The notes: generated from the sequence alone by a model not told the origin. A stretch of 64,000 bases of DNA from an uncultured Flavobacteriales bacterium (GCA_903945495.1 CAJAVU010000006.1:1-64000), one strand, 5' to 3'; positions 27,501 through 37,100 are shown, counted from the first letter of the stretch. Translations and numbers: made by a program.

Positions 27501-27884
27501 CTCTGTTTAACAATCTTGTGGGTGAAAGGTTCGTTTTGTGGGGCAGGAAAAACATTGGTCTTAATTCGAGAAGGACAATTGGTTGAATTTAAAAAGTGTA
27601 GCTACTCAATCGGCTATTGGTTAAACTGTGAAAAAGAATTTAAGACCGTACACTTCAATCTTCACAAAGGCGATATTTTTTATTTATTTTCAGATGGATA
27701 TACAGCTCAATTTGTAGGTGAAAATGTGAAAAAATTCAATCGTCAGCGTTTGTGAAACCTTCTGCTTTCAATCAATGGTATGCCAGTGGATAAGCAGAAA
27801 AAAGAACTTGAATTATTGTTTAGCAATTGGATAGGAAACCAAGAACAAATTGACGATGTCTGTTTAATAGGTGTTAGCAGTTGA
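27492..27884 (+). pseudogene. Broken C-terminal fragment of a SpoIIE/PP2C-type serine phosphatase
   Basis: In one frame from about 27492 the translation reads DNHLCLTILWVKGSFCGAGK, then LVLIREGQLVEF, then KGDIFYLFSDGYTAQFVG. The last piece is the hallmark motif of SpoIIE/RsbU-type phosphatases (FSDGY with metal-binding aspartate). An in-frame TGA at 27753-27755 interrupts it. The same frame then continues with LLLSINGMPVDKQKKELE and QIDDVCLIGVSS before the true stop at 27882. No frameshift is needed. The N-terminal sensor region and first half of the catalytic domain are absent, replaced by the divergent MBL gene. It is a relic of a signalling phosphatase and unlikely to be active. Confidence 0.82.
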
Positions 27885-27893
27885 CAAGAATAA

Positions 27894-27919
27894 AAAAGGC
27901 TCCTATCAAGGAGCCTTTT
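27894..27919. terminator. Bidirectional terminator
   Basis: A 10-bp stem AAAAGGCTCC/GGAGCCTTTT with a 6-base loop. It lies just past the phosphatase relic and serves the sortilin-like gene on the minus strand. Confidence 0.85.
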
Positions 27920-27937
27920 AAATGTATTCGTTCAATT

Positions 27938-30900
27938 TCAATCTTTCTTTACAAATTCTTCAAATGTTTTTAGAACAACAGGGGGAATTCCCGCTTTTTC
28001 AGTTGCCGCTTTATATTTGGTAAATTGTGCGTCTTTAATTGCTTGAAATTTCTTCTTGCCATCAGCTAATTTTTCCTGAAGCATTTTCAATGTTTCAAGT
28101 TGAGAAGATGAAGGCGCACCATAATAAGAACCAATAGTACTGTATAAATCACCTATTTTCTCTCTTAACTGTGGTTCTCCAGCGCCTACATAATTGTCAC
28201 CTTTGGTAACTACCAAGACATCCTGCAAGGCATTCAGATCTGTATTTAACTTTTGGGCTTGTTTTTTTAAACTTGTGTTTTCCTTTATCACCTTATCGGT
28301 ATGTAAAATGTATTCATCCATTTCATAAACAAGGTACGCCAACTCTTCTGTCATATCGTATAACACTTTTGTTGTGCTTTCTTGAAGTTTTCGCTCTTCA
28401 AGTGTAAATACCGTTTTTGTTGGATAACGCAAGTCAAGTGAACTTTCAAATTTCTCATTCCCCTTTGTGATTACAACCTTATAAATTCCAGCTGAAACAC
28501 GAGGAGCAAACATGGAATTTCCTGCAATTGTTTTCCCCGAAGCAACTTTTGGTGACATGGAATTATAACCCCATTCCACAATGTTAATTCCTTTTTGTTT
28601 TCCTGGAGAAATTGTTGTAATCCACTTGTTATTACTATCGTAAATATCAAGGCTCATTTTACCAAACGTATGTCTTTTGGATAAATAATATTTGATTTGT
28701 GCTGATGAGGAAGGATTTGAACCAATAAATTGTGTTTCTGAACTTGCTCCACCAAAAGAACTCGATTCATCCATTTCGATCGGTTTTGAAGTGAAAAAAT
28801 AAAGTGGTTTTGCAAGTACATCTGCATTCAATTCACGCAACGGACTGATATCATCAATAATAACGATTCCACGTCCGTGTGTTCCCAAAATCAAGTCGTT
28901 TGTTTTGCGGTGTAATTCAATGTAATGAACTGCAGCAGCTGGCACTCCGTTCGTGAATTTCGACCAACTTAAACCTCCGTCAATTGTAATAAACAAACCT
29001 AATTCTGTACCTAGAAAAAGAAGGTTTGGATTTTTATAATCTTCTTGAATATTTCTTACAAATCCTGTAATATCAGCCGTAACAATAGATTTCCATGTGA
29101 GACCACTATCCGTCGTTTTATAAACGTAAGCATTTTTATCATTTTTCGTGTGGCCATCAAAAACTGCATAGGCCGTTGATTTGTCAAATGAACTAGCCTC
29201 AATATGGTAACACCACGTGTTTACTGGAAGTCCTTTAATATTTACCGTCAAGTTTGACCAAGTCTTACCACCATCTTTTGTTAGTTGTACATTACCATCG
29301 TCTGTACCAATCCAAATAATATTTTCATCCAAAGGTGATTCAGCAATAGTGAAAATAGTACAATGATTTTCAGCTCCTGAATTATCTGCTGATAAACCTC
29401 CAGATTGAGATTGCTGCTGCTTTGCTGGATTATTTGTTGTAAGATCGGGGGAAATTTTAGTCCAATTATTCCCCATATCATCAGATTTGTGTAGAAATTG
29501 ACTTCCAATATAAAGTCGATCTGGTTTATGAGAACTCGTAGTTATTGCAGCATTCCAATTAAAACGATATTTTGGATCTCCAGCAATTGGAAATGGTTTA
29601 ATTGTTTTTACTTGTTGTTTTTCACTATCAAATCTCCAAACTGCTTCTGCACCTTGCATTTCAGAATACATTATTTTCGGATTTGTTGGATGTGGATACA
29701 CTCTGAATCCATCTCCCATTCCAATTGATTCCCAATCTCTAGCCTCGATTCCACCAGGGCTTGCAGAAGGACCAAACCAAGAACCATTATCTTGTAATCC
29801 TCCATAAATATTATACGGCGTTTGATTGTCTACACTAACATGATAGAACATACAAATAGGTAAATTTTCAATAATTTCCATTGTAATTCCACCATTCAAC
29901 GAACGATACAATCCACCATCAGTTGCTGCAAACAGTTTATCTGAATCCTTTACGTCAAACCAGATATCATGTATATCGGAATGCATATAGCCGAGACTTT
30001 TAAATGTTTTACCTCCATCATGACTTATTGAACCAGACAATCCAGCTTTAACAACCGTTTGAGGATCTTTCGGATCAACAACGATGCGTGAAAAGTAAAA
30101 AGGACGAACCGTCAAACCAAAATCACTATTTAAATGCTTCCAAGTCGCTCCTGCATCATCAGAACGATAGAGCCCTTTTTCTGTATCTTTTTCGGCTTCG
30201 ACAACAGCATATAGAATTGAAGAATTAGAAGGAGCCACTGTTACTGCAATTCTTCCCAAAACTCCCGTTGGAAAACCATTCTGAATCTTCACCCAGGTTT
30301 TACCTCCGTCAATACTTTTGTGCAATGAACTATTTAAACCACCTGAATTAAACGACCAAGCTGTACGTCTAAATTCCCAAAAAGAAGCATATAAAATTTC
30401 TGGATTTGACGGATCCATTACAAGGTCTGAACAACCTGTAAACGCATTTAAGTAAAGGATTTTCGTCCACGTTTTACCACCATCAACCGTTTTAAATACT
30501 CCACGGTCTTCATTATCACCCCACAAAGCGCCCATCGCACCAACATATACAGTGTTGTTATCTTTCGGATGGATTTCTATAGCACTAATTCTTTCCGTTT
30601 TTTCAAGACCCATTTTCTGCCAGTTCTTGCCACTGTCATTGGTTTTGTAAATACCATCTCCAATTGAAACACTATTTCTAGTCCAAACTTCACCTGTTCC
30701 AACCCAAACTGTATTGTCTGGATCAATAGGATCAACTGCGACTGCACCAATAGATTGACAATAATCATCAAAGATTGAATTGAACATTACTCCACCATCT
30801 TGTGATTTCCAAACACCACCACCAGCTGTACCGATATAAATCGTGCGTGAGTTAGTTGGATGTCCTTCAATATCAGAAACTCTACCACTCATCAATGCTG

Positions 30901-31021
30901 GACCAATTTGGCGCGCTTTCAAATCACCAAAGAGTTCTTTTCCTTCAATTTTCAAAAGATCTTGGGCGCTCAATGTTGAAACAACAAAGATGAACGCTAA
31001 AGAAAACAGACTTTTTTTCAT
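27938..31021 (-). CDS. Sortilin/VPS10-like beta-propeller exported protein
   Basis: A 1027-residue protein with a signal peptide (residues 1-19, ending LSAQ). A long run of BNR/Asp-box repeats follows, including YIGTAGGGVWKSQDGGVMF, YKTNDSGKNW, FKTVDGGKTW, HKSIDGGKTW, YRSDDAGATW and LTKDGGKTW. These belong to the sortilin N-terminal/VPS10-type ten-bladed propeller family common in the phylum. The last 150 residues are helical and charged, with a coiled-coil-like stretch (KVIKENTSLKKQAQKLNTDL). No T9SS tail is seen, so it is probably periplasmic. It is 27 bp downstream of a LolA-like gene on the same strand. The enzymatic role is not established. Confidence 0.88.
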   Translation of the reverse strand: MKKSLFSLAFIFVVSTLSAQDLLKIEGKELFGDLKARQIGPALMSGRVSDIEGHPTNSRTIYIGTAGGGVWKSQDGGVMFNSIFDDYCQSIGAVAVDPIDPDNTVWVGTGEVWTRNSVSIGDGIYKTNDSGKNWQKMGLEKTERISAIEIHPKDNNTVYVGAMGALWGDNEDRGVFKTVDGGKTWTKILYLNAFTGCSDLVMDPSNPEILYASFWEFRRTAWSFNSGGLNSSLHKSIDGGKTWVKIQNGFPTGVLGRIAVTVAPSNSSILYAVVEAEKDTEKGLYRSDDAGATWKHLNSDFGLTVRPFYFSRIVVDPKDPQTVVKAGLSGSISHDGGKTFKSLGYMHSDIHDIWFDVKDSDKLFAATDGGLYRSLNGGITMEIIENLPICMFYHVSVDNQTPYNIYGGLQDNGSWFGPSASPGGIEARDWESIGMGDGFRVYPHPTNPKIMYSEMQGAEAVWRFDSEKQQVKTIKPFPIAGDPKYRFNWNAAITTSSHKPDRLYIGSQFLHKSDDMGNNWTKISPDLTTNNPAKQQQSQSGGLSADNSGAENHCTIFTIAESPLDENIIWIGTDDGNVQLTKDGGKTWSNLTVNIKGLPVNTWCYHIEASSFDKSTAYAVFDGHTKNDKNAYVYKTTDSGLTWKSIVTADITGFVRNIQEDYKNPNLLFLGTELGLFITIDGGLSWSKFTNGVPAAAVHYIELHRKTNDLILGTHGRGIVIIDDISPLRELNADVLAKPLYFFTSKPIEMDESSSFGGASSETQFIGSNPSSSAQIKYYLSKRHTFGKMSLDIYDSNNKWITTISPGKQKGINIVEWGYNSMSPKVASGKTIAGNSMFAPRVSAGIYKVVITKGNEKFESSLDLRYPTKTVFTLEERKLQESTTKVLYDMTEELAYLVYEMDEYILHTDKVIKENTSLKKQAQKLNTDLNALQDVLVVTKGDNYVGAGEPQLREKIGDLYSTIGSYYGAPSSSQLETLKMLQEKLADGKKKFQAIKDAQFTKYKAATEKAGIPPVVLKTFEEFVKKD

Positions 31022-31048
31022 AATTCGTGCTATTGCTATAGGGAAAAA

Positions 31049-31792
31049 TTATTCTCCTGGAAATTTAAAAATCGAGCTTTCAAATTCTTTATTCAATTCT
31101 ACAGATTCGAAAACTATCGTTTGTCCCATTCCATCTTTTATTTTTTGTGTCATTGAAAAGGCAAAGTAAATACCATTCACTTCTTGATAGTCAGAATAAA
31201 GAGTTTGTGAAATTTGTCCCTTCATTTCGCCTGAAGAAATTTCCTGTTCCACTACAATTGGAACATAATTTTCTTTATCAAAGTAATAGTATTCGACGTT
31301 TGGAATTTCTTTTTCTTCAGAAAGCATTGTCTTCTTAGTCAATTTGATTTTGAAGCACTCAACTCCTTCGATAGTTTCATTCGGTAACAATTCAATTGAG
31401 TAACCCTTTCCTTTATAGTCTAGTAACGGGGAAATAAAATCTCCTACTGCTCTTTTAACGTTTTCCGTGTTTTCCGAGTCGTCTTTTTCTGCCTTCATGG
31501 TCATAAAATTCGTGCTCCAAGATGTTTCACCGTCAAATGCCATTTGCGTGATTTCTTTTCCTTGAAAATTAATTTTCAAAAGTGTTTTACCATCTTTTAG
31601 ATTAATCATTTCAATTGGAATACTCATTCCGCTATAATCTACTTTTGCCTTCATGTGGATACTTGTGACGGCATTTATTTTTTCTGTTCCACCAATGGTT
31701 TCAATATACTTGGTAATGATTTCATCCGCAGACTGACCAAAAGAACAAATTGCAAATCCGATGAACGCAATTAAAAGGGCTGTTTTTTTCAT
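31049..31792 (-). CDS. LolA-like outer-membrane lipoprotein-sorting-type protein
   Basis: A 247-residue exported protein with a signal peptide (residues 1-19, cut near CSFGQ). It begins with the family-like helix SADEIITKYIETIGGTEKIN, followed by many beta strands forming an open half-barrel typical of LolA/LolB-fold proteins of this phylum (YYYFDKENYVPIVVEQE, YSDYQEVNGIYFAFSM). LolA-fold proteins carry lipid or hydrophobic ligands across the periplasm. Whether this one carries lipoproteins is not shown. It is the first gene of a two-gene unit with the sortilin-like propeller protein. Confidence 0.82.
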   Translation of the reverse strand: MKKTALLIAFIGFAICSFGQSADEIITKYIETIGGTEKINAVTSIHMKAKVDYSGMSIPIEMINLKDGKTLLKINFQGKEITQMAFDGETSWSTNFMTMKAEKDDSENTENVKRAVGDFISPLLDYKGKGYSIELLPNETIEGVECFKIKLTKKTMLSEEKEIPNVEYYYFDKENYVPIVVEQEISSGEMKGQISQTLYSDYQEVNGIYFAFSMTQKIKDGMGQTIVFESVELNKEFESSIFKFPGE

Positions 31793-31892
31793 ATGCTAAA
31801 TTTTAAAAATAAATGTAATGAACTCGTTTTGTTAATCTTCAAAAGAATGATAAACGGTAATCAAGCGGTATTATTTGTTGGAATTCTGCCAT

Positions 31893-31927
31893 AAAAAAAT
31901 CCTGCTTCAATGAAACAGGATTTTTTT
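31893..31927. terminator. Terminator of metK
   Basis: A 12-bp stem, AAAAAAATCCTG with CAGGATTTTTTT, and an 11-base loop 20 bp beyond the metK stop. The A/T runs make it usable in either direction. Confidence 0.85.
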
Positions 31928-31946
31928 ATCAATATATTATGAGCTG

Positions 31947-33227
31947 TTATAAACCGAAAGCTGCTTTTACTTTGTCTACAAAGTCAAGTTTCTCCCACGT
32001 AAATAATTCTACTTCAATATTTTTAACTGTACCGTCTGGCGATTTGAAAGTTTTAGTAACCACTTCATTTTTGCGACCCATGTGACCATAAGCAGCAGTT
32101 TCAGAATACATTGGGTTACGTAATTTCAAACGTTGCTCAATTGCGTATGGACGCATATCGAAAATCGCTTCAACTTTACGTGCAATTTCACCATCTGTCA
32201 TGTCAACTTTCGCTGTTCCAGAAGTATTGATGAATAAACCACATGGTTTAGCAACACCAATCGCATAAGAAACTTGAACCAATACCTCATCACACAATCC
32301 AGCTGCGACCAAGTTTTTAGCAATATGACGCGTTGCATACGCTGCAGAACGGTCAACTTTTGAAGGATCTTTTCCAGAGAATGCACCACCACCGTGAGCT
32401 CCTTTTCCACCGTATGTATCAACGATAATTTTACGACCTGTTAATCCAGTATCTCCGTGAGGACCACCGATTACAAATTTCCCTGTTGGGTTAATGTGAT
32501 ACGTAATTTGATCGTTGAATAATCCTTGTAATTCTGGTTTCAATTTCGCTTTCACACGTGGAATAACGATTGAAATGATATCCGCTTTAATTTTCGCTAA
32601 CATTTCTGCTTCAGCAGCGAAATCGTCGTGTTGTGTAGAAACTACAATTGTATCGATACGTTGAGGAACATTGTCATCAGAGTATTCAATTGTAACTTGT
32701 GATTTAGCATCTGGACGTAAATAAGCAATCAATTCAGGCTCATTGTTACGAATATCAGAAAGCTCTTGTAAGATTTTATGTGCTAAATCCAATGCCAATG
32801 GCATGTAATTATCTGTTTCAATTGTTGCATAACCAAACATCATTCCTTGGTCACCAGCACCTTGAGCATTCGCTTTTGATTCAAAATCGTTGTTTGCTAC
32901 TGCACGGTCAACACCTTGGTTGATATCTTCTGATTGATCATGTAAAGCTGAAATGATTCCACAAGAATTTGCATCAAACATATATTCAGACTTCGTATAA
33001 CCGATTTTTTTAATCGTCTCACGAGCAATTGATTGAACATCCAAATACGTAGTAGTTTTGATTTCTCCAGCCAAAACAACCAATCCTGTAGTAACCAACG
33101 TCTCACATGCAACTTTTGATTCTGGATCAAAGGCCATGAAATTGTCAATTAATGCATCTGAAATTTGGTCAGAAACTTTGTCAGGATGCCCTTCTGAAAC
33201 TGACTCTGATGTAAACAAATATGACAT
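31947..33227 (-). CDS. metK: S-adenosylmethionine synthase
   Basis: This enzyme makes S-adenosylmethionine from methionine and ATP, with release of phosphate and pyrophosphate. The 426-residue cytoplasmic protein has [18 protein letters not shown] near residue 8, the hexapeptide [11 protein letters not shown] near residue 121, and [19 protein letters not shown] near residue 275, which holds the phosphate-binding and catalytic residues. It is slightly longer than the E. coli enzyme, as is usual in Bacteroidota. The upstream space to the next gene is under 90 bp and shows no SAM riboswitch. A TAATTTCG at 33260-33253 may serve as the -7 box. Confidence 0.97.
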   Translation of the reverse strand: MSYLFTSESVSEGHPDKVSDQISDALIDNFMAFDPESKVACETLVTTGLVVLAGEIKTTTYLDVQSIARETIKKIGYTKSEYMFDANSCGIISALHDQSEDINQGVDRAVANNDFESKANAQGAGDQGMMFGYATIETDNYMPLALDLAHKILQELSDIRNNEPELIAYLRPDAKSQVTIEYSDDNVPQRIDTIVVSTQHDDFAAEAEMLAKIKADIISIVIPRVKAKLKPELQGLFNDQITYHINPTGKFVIGGPHGDTGLTGRKIIVDTYGGKGAHGGGAFSGKDPSKVDRSAAYATRHIAKNLVAAGLCDEVLVQVSYAIGVAKPCGLFINTSGTAKVDMTDGEIARKVEAIFDMRPYAIEQRLKLRNPMYSETAAYGHMGRKNEVVTKTFKSPDGTVKNIEVELFTWEKLDFVDKVKAAFGL

Positions 33228-33313
33228 TTTATTATCTTTTAATTTAGAGGTGCGAAATTAGTAAAAAAAGATTGGAACATAAAACGAATTAACGAATTAT
33301 CTCAACCTTTCAT

Positions 33314-33661
33314 TTAATGCTTCATTCCTCCTGGTTGACAACAGCTTGGTAATTTTTGTTGAGCTTCTGGATTTGCTTTCATTTCATCAGCGTCATAACC
33401 CAATTCAACCAATTTTTGCTTAATTGTTTCCAAACTAATTTTAGCTGGCTGAAATTTAACGGTTAACTTTTTTGACTCAATGTCTAATTCAGAAAATTTT
33501 ACCCCTTTTGTGTAATTCAACATGTTTGTAATTCGCTCTTCACAATCACCACATTCTGCTGAGGTTTGAATCACAACTGTTTCATACTTCGCCTTTTTTT
33601 CTTGTGCATGTGCAAATTGAACGAACAATACTGCAAATACTATCATTACTACATTTTTCAT
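33314..33661 (-). CDS. Exported heavy-metal-associated (HMA) domain protein
   Basis: A 115-residue protein with a signal peptide (residues 1-19, ending AHAQ) and a single ferredoxin-like HMA domain. The metal site is CGDC (residues 37-40), a CxxC that binds Cu(I) or a similar ion. A second cysteine-rich tail, LPSCCQPGGMKH, may add a metal ligand. The gene is 4 bp downstream of a TonB-dependent receptor and third in a run with HYC_CC_PP. A periplasmic metal-carrier role fits, with copper the best guess. Confidence 0.88.
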   Translation of the reverse strand: MKNVVMIVFAVLFVQFAHAQEKKAKYETVVIQTSAECGDCEERITNMLNYTKGVKFSELDIESKKLTVKFQPAKISLETIKQKLVELGYDADEMKANPEAQQKLPSCCQPGGMKH

Positions 33662-33665
33662 CTAT

Positions 33666-35876
33666 TTATTTTTTTGATTTGTTTTTAATTGAATATCGAA
33701 AGCCTGCATAAACATTTACCCCCATAATTGGTCCCCAAATACGCGTTGCATCAAAGGAATTCCCAAATGGATTTGTTGCATCTATAATCGCATTTTTTTG
33801 AATGAAATTAGTCAAATTCTCACCACCAACGTAAAAATCCCAACGCTTGAAAACATGCGTAATTTGCGCATTTAAAATAGGGTAAACTTCGCTTTCTGAC
33901 GGCAAATTCGAAACCCCGATATCTGGCAATCTAGAAGTTCCAAATACTGATAATGTTGTATTAAATTCCCAACGCTTGTTACGAGTGATATAGCCAAGAT
34001 TCATAAATCCACGGTGTTTTGGAATCATCACTTGTTGTTGCATTTCTCCCGCATATTCGGCTTTAACATCTAGGTATTTGTAGGCTAAACGAATTTCAAA
34101 ATTCTTCAAGGGTTCAATACTCAATTCAGTTTGAAAACTATTGGAGTACGATTTGCCACTTAGGTTCGTGAAAATAATCTGATTAAAATTCGCATCTCGA
34201 TCCACCACCAATTGGTTCTCGAAAAGCGTGTGATAAAAATCTGTTGAAATGGTTCCTTTTCGCTTGAAAAGTTTGAATTCATGCACGATTGATCCTCCAA
34301 AATTCCAAGAAATCTCGGGCAACAATTCAGCGGGAACAATCCATGTTTTAGCATTGGCCAATAAAGAAACATTGTCAATCATGAAATTCGGAACGCGCCA
34401 ACCTTTCCCGGCCGTTAAACGTAAATCCGTGAATTCGCTCAACAAGAACTTCGTGTGAACACGCGGTGAAAATTGAAATCCAAACAAATTGTGGTAGTCT
34501 CCTCGAGCGCCAATAACAGCTGACATCCGTGGTCCTGAATATGTATATTCTCCAAATATCCCTGGAATGACTTCAACCCGATTACTTTCAAGCGAATCTG
34601 CTTTTTGTTGCATATCAACATAGATACCACTCGCTCCAAGTTTTATTCCATGCATCGTGGTGCCAATATAACCATCGTAAATCGCATTGATATAACCGCG
34701 TTTTTCCAATCCGTCAAACGTTCGATTACCAAATTGCGCATTCACTTCTTGGTACTTTACATTGTAAACAATTCCCAAAGAAGTGCGTGGTTTTTTTAAA
34801 AAGAATCCCGTTTTTGCAAATAAATCAGCATGTTTTGAATCGATTTGAACTCCATATTTACCATCATTTGCAGAACGATCAAAGCCTATTTGACCTCCAT
34901 TTTTGATATCCAAATAACTATTGATTCCAAATTGCGCTTCCATCTTTTTCCCTTGATACGCCCAACGATTTAAGAACGCAAGGTTATTTCCTTTTGGCAC
35001 ATCACGGAAACCGTCACGATTGTTATCCATTTCTCCGAACATTCCGGATCCATGAACAAACCAACCAGTACTCCATTTATCATTTAAAATATGTCCTGCA
35101 TTCATGTTCAATTCCGCTCGACCATAAATACTTCCGAAACCATTCAGATAGAATCGTTCCATTTCACTTGGCTTTTTCAATTCTAAATTGACCAAGCCTG
35201 CCATGGATTCGTAGCCATTAACAACGTTTCCAGTTCCTTTCGTAATCTGAATCGATTCTATCCATGTTCCTGGAATCGAATTCAAGCCAAATGAACTTTC
35301 CAATCCTCTCAGATAAGGAATGTTCTCCAACTGGATTTGGGTATAAACGCCATCCAAGCCCATCATTTGGATTTTCTTCGCACCTGATACTGCATCCGTA
35401 ATATTTACGTCAACAGATGCATTCGTTTCAAACGATTCAGATAAATTGCAACAAGCCGCTTTGCGCAGTTCCCCTTCTCCGATTTCCTCTACATGCAAGG
35501 TTTTTAGTCGAGAAATGGAATGCGTTCCTTTTTTATAGGTTACGATGACTTCATCCATCATTTTATCAGAAAACAAATTGATTTCCAAGGCAATGAATCG
35601 ATCTTCTTTCGTAACAATGGTTGTGTCTGGATTGTAGCCAAACGCTGTAACCACCATAGTATCTGGTAATTCTTTTGGAAGAATCAATTCAAATTGACCT
35701 TCCTCATTTGTTGTTACACCAATTTTTGCGTGCAACAAACGTATTTTTGCTCCAATGAGCACATCTTGCTTTTCATTCGTAACTCCATGCACTACACCTT
35801 TCATTTGCGAAAAACTGCATGTACTAATGAAAAGAAAGAATAAAAAACTTATTTTTTCAATCATATTAAATACCAT
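33666..35876 (-). CDS. TonB-dependent outer-membrane receptor (metal-type)
   Basis: A 736-residue receptor with a signal peptide (ending CSFS) and a carboxypeptidase-regulatory-like N-terminal domain (KGVVHGVTNEKQDVLIGAKI). The TonB-dependent plug has KAACCNLSESFETNASVDVN and the conserved QMMGLDGVYTQIQLENIP. A long barrel ends in a short hydrophobic strand (GFRYSIKNKSKK). The plug cysteine pair and the operon with HYC_CC_PP and HMA proteins point to a metal or metal-chelate ligand such as copper, not an iron-siderophore. The start may be at 35864 (MIEKISF), which gives a cleaner signal peptide. Confidence 0.92.
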   Translation of the reverse strand: MVFNMIEKISFLFFLFISTCSFSQMKGVVHGVTNEKQDVLIGAKIRLLHAKIGVTTNEEGQFELILPKELPDTMVVTAFGYNPDTTIVTKEDRFIALEINLFSDKMMDEVIVTYKKGTHSISRLKTLHVEEIGEGELRKAACCNLSESFETNASVDVNITDAVSGAKKIQMMGLDGVYTQIQLENIPYLRGLESSFGLNSIPGTWIESIQITKGTGNVVNGYESMAGLVNLELKKPSEMERFYLNGFGSIYGRAELNMNAGHILNDKWSTGWFVHGSGMFGEMDNNRDGFRDVPKGNNLAFLNRWAYQGKKMEAQFGINSYLDIKNGGQIGFDRSANDGKYGVQIDSKHADLFAKTGFFLKKPRTSLGIVYNVKYQEVNAQFGNRTFDGLEKRGYINAIYDGYIGTTMHGIKLGASGIYVDMQQKADSLESNRVEVIPGIFGEYTYSGPRMSAVIGARGDYHNLFGFQFSPRVHTKFLLSEFTDLRLTAGKGWRVPNFMIDNVSLLANAKTWIVPAELLPEISWNFGGSIVHEFKLFKRKGTISTDFYHTLFENQLVVDRDANFNQIIFTNLSGKSYSNSFQTELSIEPLKNFEIRLAYKYLDVKAEYAGEMQQQVMIPKHRGFMNLGYITRNKRWEFNTTLSVFGTSRLPDIGVSNLPSESEVYPILNAQITHVFKRWDFYVGGENLTNFIQKNAIIDATNPFGNSFDATRIWGPIMGVNVYAGFRYSIKNKSKK

Positions 35877-35909
35877 TAAATGAATAACTTGTGTTACTAC
35901 ATTTTGGTA

Positions 35910-36347
35910 CTATATGCGAAAGACTTGATGTTTGATTAGTAGATCCCTACCACTGAGAACTGGAGGTGGATTGATGGTTTTTGGAAGTTCAATTGAACGA
36001 ATTGGTAAAGCTTCGATAAATTGAAATTCTACAGCATGAGAAACTGCTGCAGCGCTGATGTAGAAATCCTGAGAGAATTCTGAGAAATAAGAGAAATTAA
36101 CTTGATAAACAGCAATATCATCTGAGCAACAATCATCCTTTTCTATAGAAGAATTTGCACCTTCTTTTTTACAACATGGTGGAACTTTTTCTTCTTCGTG
36201 ATCCTCACAATGATCATCTAATTTCACGAAATAAGATCTAAAAACTCCATCTTCTTCACACGAATGTGTAAACACGCTCATCCCAATGTTGCCCACAAAT
36301 GTGAAGACAATTAATAGCGATACAAGAAGTGTTTTTATCAATTTCAC
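35910..36347 (-). CDS. HYC_CC_PP family exported protein
   Basis: A 145-residue exported protein of a Bacteroidota family named for its His/Cys, Cys-Cys and Pro-Pro motifs. A signal-like helix (residues 4-24) is followed by FTHSCEEDGVFRSYF, a His/Glu/Asp-rich run (DDHCEDHEEEKVPPCCKK), DDCCSDD and a final proline motif TINPPPVLSG. The thiols and acidic residues suggest metal binding. It is first in the operon with the TonB receptor (34 bp apart) and the HMA protein, and divergent from nfuA. A TACATTTG box lies 4 bases before its ATG. Confidence 0.85.
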   Translation of the reverse strand: MKLIKTLLVSLLIVFTFVGNIGMSVFTHSCEEDGVFRSYFVKLDDHCEDHEEEKVPPCCKKEGANSSIEKDDCCSDDIAVYQVNFSYFSEFSQDFYISAAAVSHAVEFQFIEALPIRSIELPKTINPPPVLSGRDLLIKHQVFRI

Positions 36348-36351
36348 GAAA

Positions 36352-36359
36352 CAAATGTA
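36352..36359 (-). promoter_or_regulatory. -7 box TACATTTG before the HYC_CC_PP gene
   Basis: This is a perfect TAnnTTTG match read on the minus strand, ending 4 bases before the ATG. No clear -33 element is present. The metal operon may start as a leaderless mRNA. Confidence 0.42.
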
Positions 36360-36389
36360 AGCCTTTAATTGTCTTAATAAAAAAGAATG

Positions 36390-36423
36390 TTTGACTTATT
36401 ATTGGAAGTTTAACGTAATTTTG
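36390..36423 (+). promoter_or_regulatory. Promoter of the Nfu gene
   Basis: TTTG (36390-36393), 22 bases, then TAATTTTG (36416-36423), with the start codon 17 bases on. It fits the Bacteroidota consensus and is back to back with the HYC_CC_PP box. Confidence 0.6.
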
Positions 36424-36439
36424 TAAAAAACACAGACAA

Positions 36440-37045
36440 ATGAATAATGTACCAGTAACAGTTTACGTCGAAATGACTCCCAATCCATCAACAATGAAAT
36501 TTGTTGCGAATAAATACTTACTTATAACGGGAGAATCAGTTGAATTTTTATCGAAAGCCGAAGCAAAAGGATATTCACCAATGGCGGAAGAATTATTTAA
36601 CTTCCCATTTGTGAAGAAGATTTTTATGGCTGCCAATTTCATTACAATCACCAAAACAGACAATGTTCCTTGGGATTTCATTACAATGGAATTGCGTGAA
36701 TTTGTTAAAGGATGGATAGCAGATGGTAAAGATGTGTTAATTCAAATGCCAGCTGCAAAACCAGCAGAAGCTACTACAGAAGATAGTGCTCCGAAAAAAG
36801 TGTATGCTGTGTCGGAATACGATGATGCAATTCGCAGTTTATTGGATGAATATGTTCGTCCTGCAGTTGAAAATGATGGTGGAGCAATTGAATTCCGCGG
36901 ATTTGAAAATGGAGTTGTTTCCGTTTTAATGAAAGGTTCATGTGCTGGATGTCCATCTTCCACAGCAACCTTAAAAGGTGGAATTGAGAATTTACTAAAA
37001 CAACACTTACCTGAAGTCACCGAGGTAGTTGCTGAAAACGAATAA
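36440..37045 (+). CDS. Nfu-type iron-sulfur cluster carrier
   Basis: A 201-residue cytoplasmic protein with an N-terminal Nfu_N domain (TPNPSTMKFVANK, residues 13-25) and a C-terminal NifU-like domain. The latter carries the cluster-binding CxxC in GSCAGCPSSTATLKGG near residue 174. Such proteins receive [4Fe-4S] clusters and pass them to apo-enzymes. The two-domain layout is that of mitochondrial NFU1 and Bacteroidota homologues. A perfect terminator follows 6 bp after the stop. Confidence 0.93.
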   Translation: MNNVPVTVYVEMTPNPSTMKFVANKYLLITGESVEFLSKAEAKGYSPMAEELFNFPFVKKIFMAANFITITKTDNVPWDFITMELREFVKGWIADGKDVLIQMPAAKPAEATTEDSAPKKVYAVSEYDDAIRSLLDEYVRPAVENDGGAIEFRGFENGVVSVLMKGSCAGCPSSTATLKGGIENLLKQHLPEVTEVVAENE

Positions 37046-37050
37046 ACAAA

Positions 37051-37078
37051 AAAAGTCCAATTTCTCAATTGGACTTTT
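37051..37078. terminator. Bidirectional terminator
   Basis: A perfect 12-bp stem AAAAGTCCAATT/AATTGGACTTTT with loop TCTC lies between the convergent Nfu and GLPGLI genes. Confidence 0.9.
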
Positions 37079-37100
37079 TTTTATGCATCAATTTTAATTT

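Noticed and set aside
33228-33313. Possible SAM riboswitch before metK
   Set aside because: The spacer is under 90 bp and shows none of the paired elements of a SAM riboswitch.
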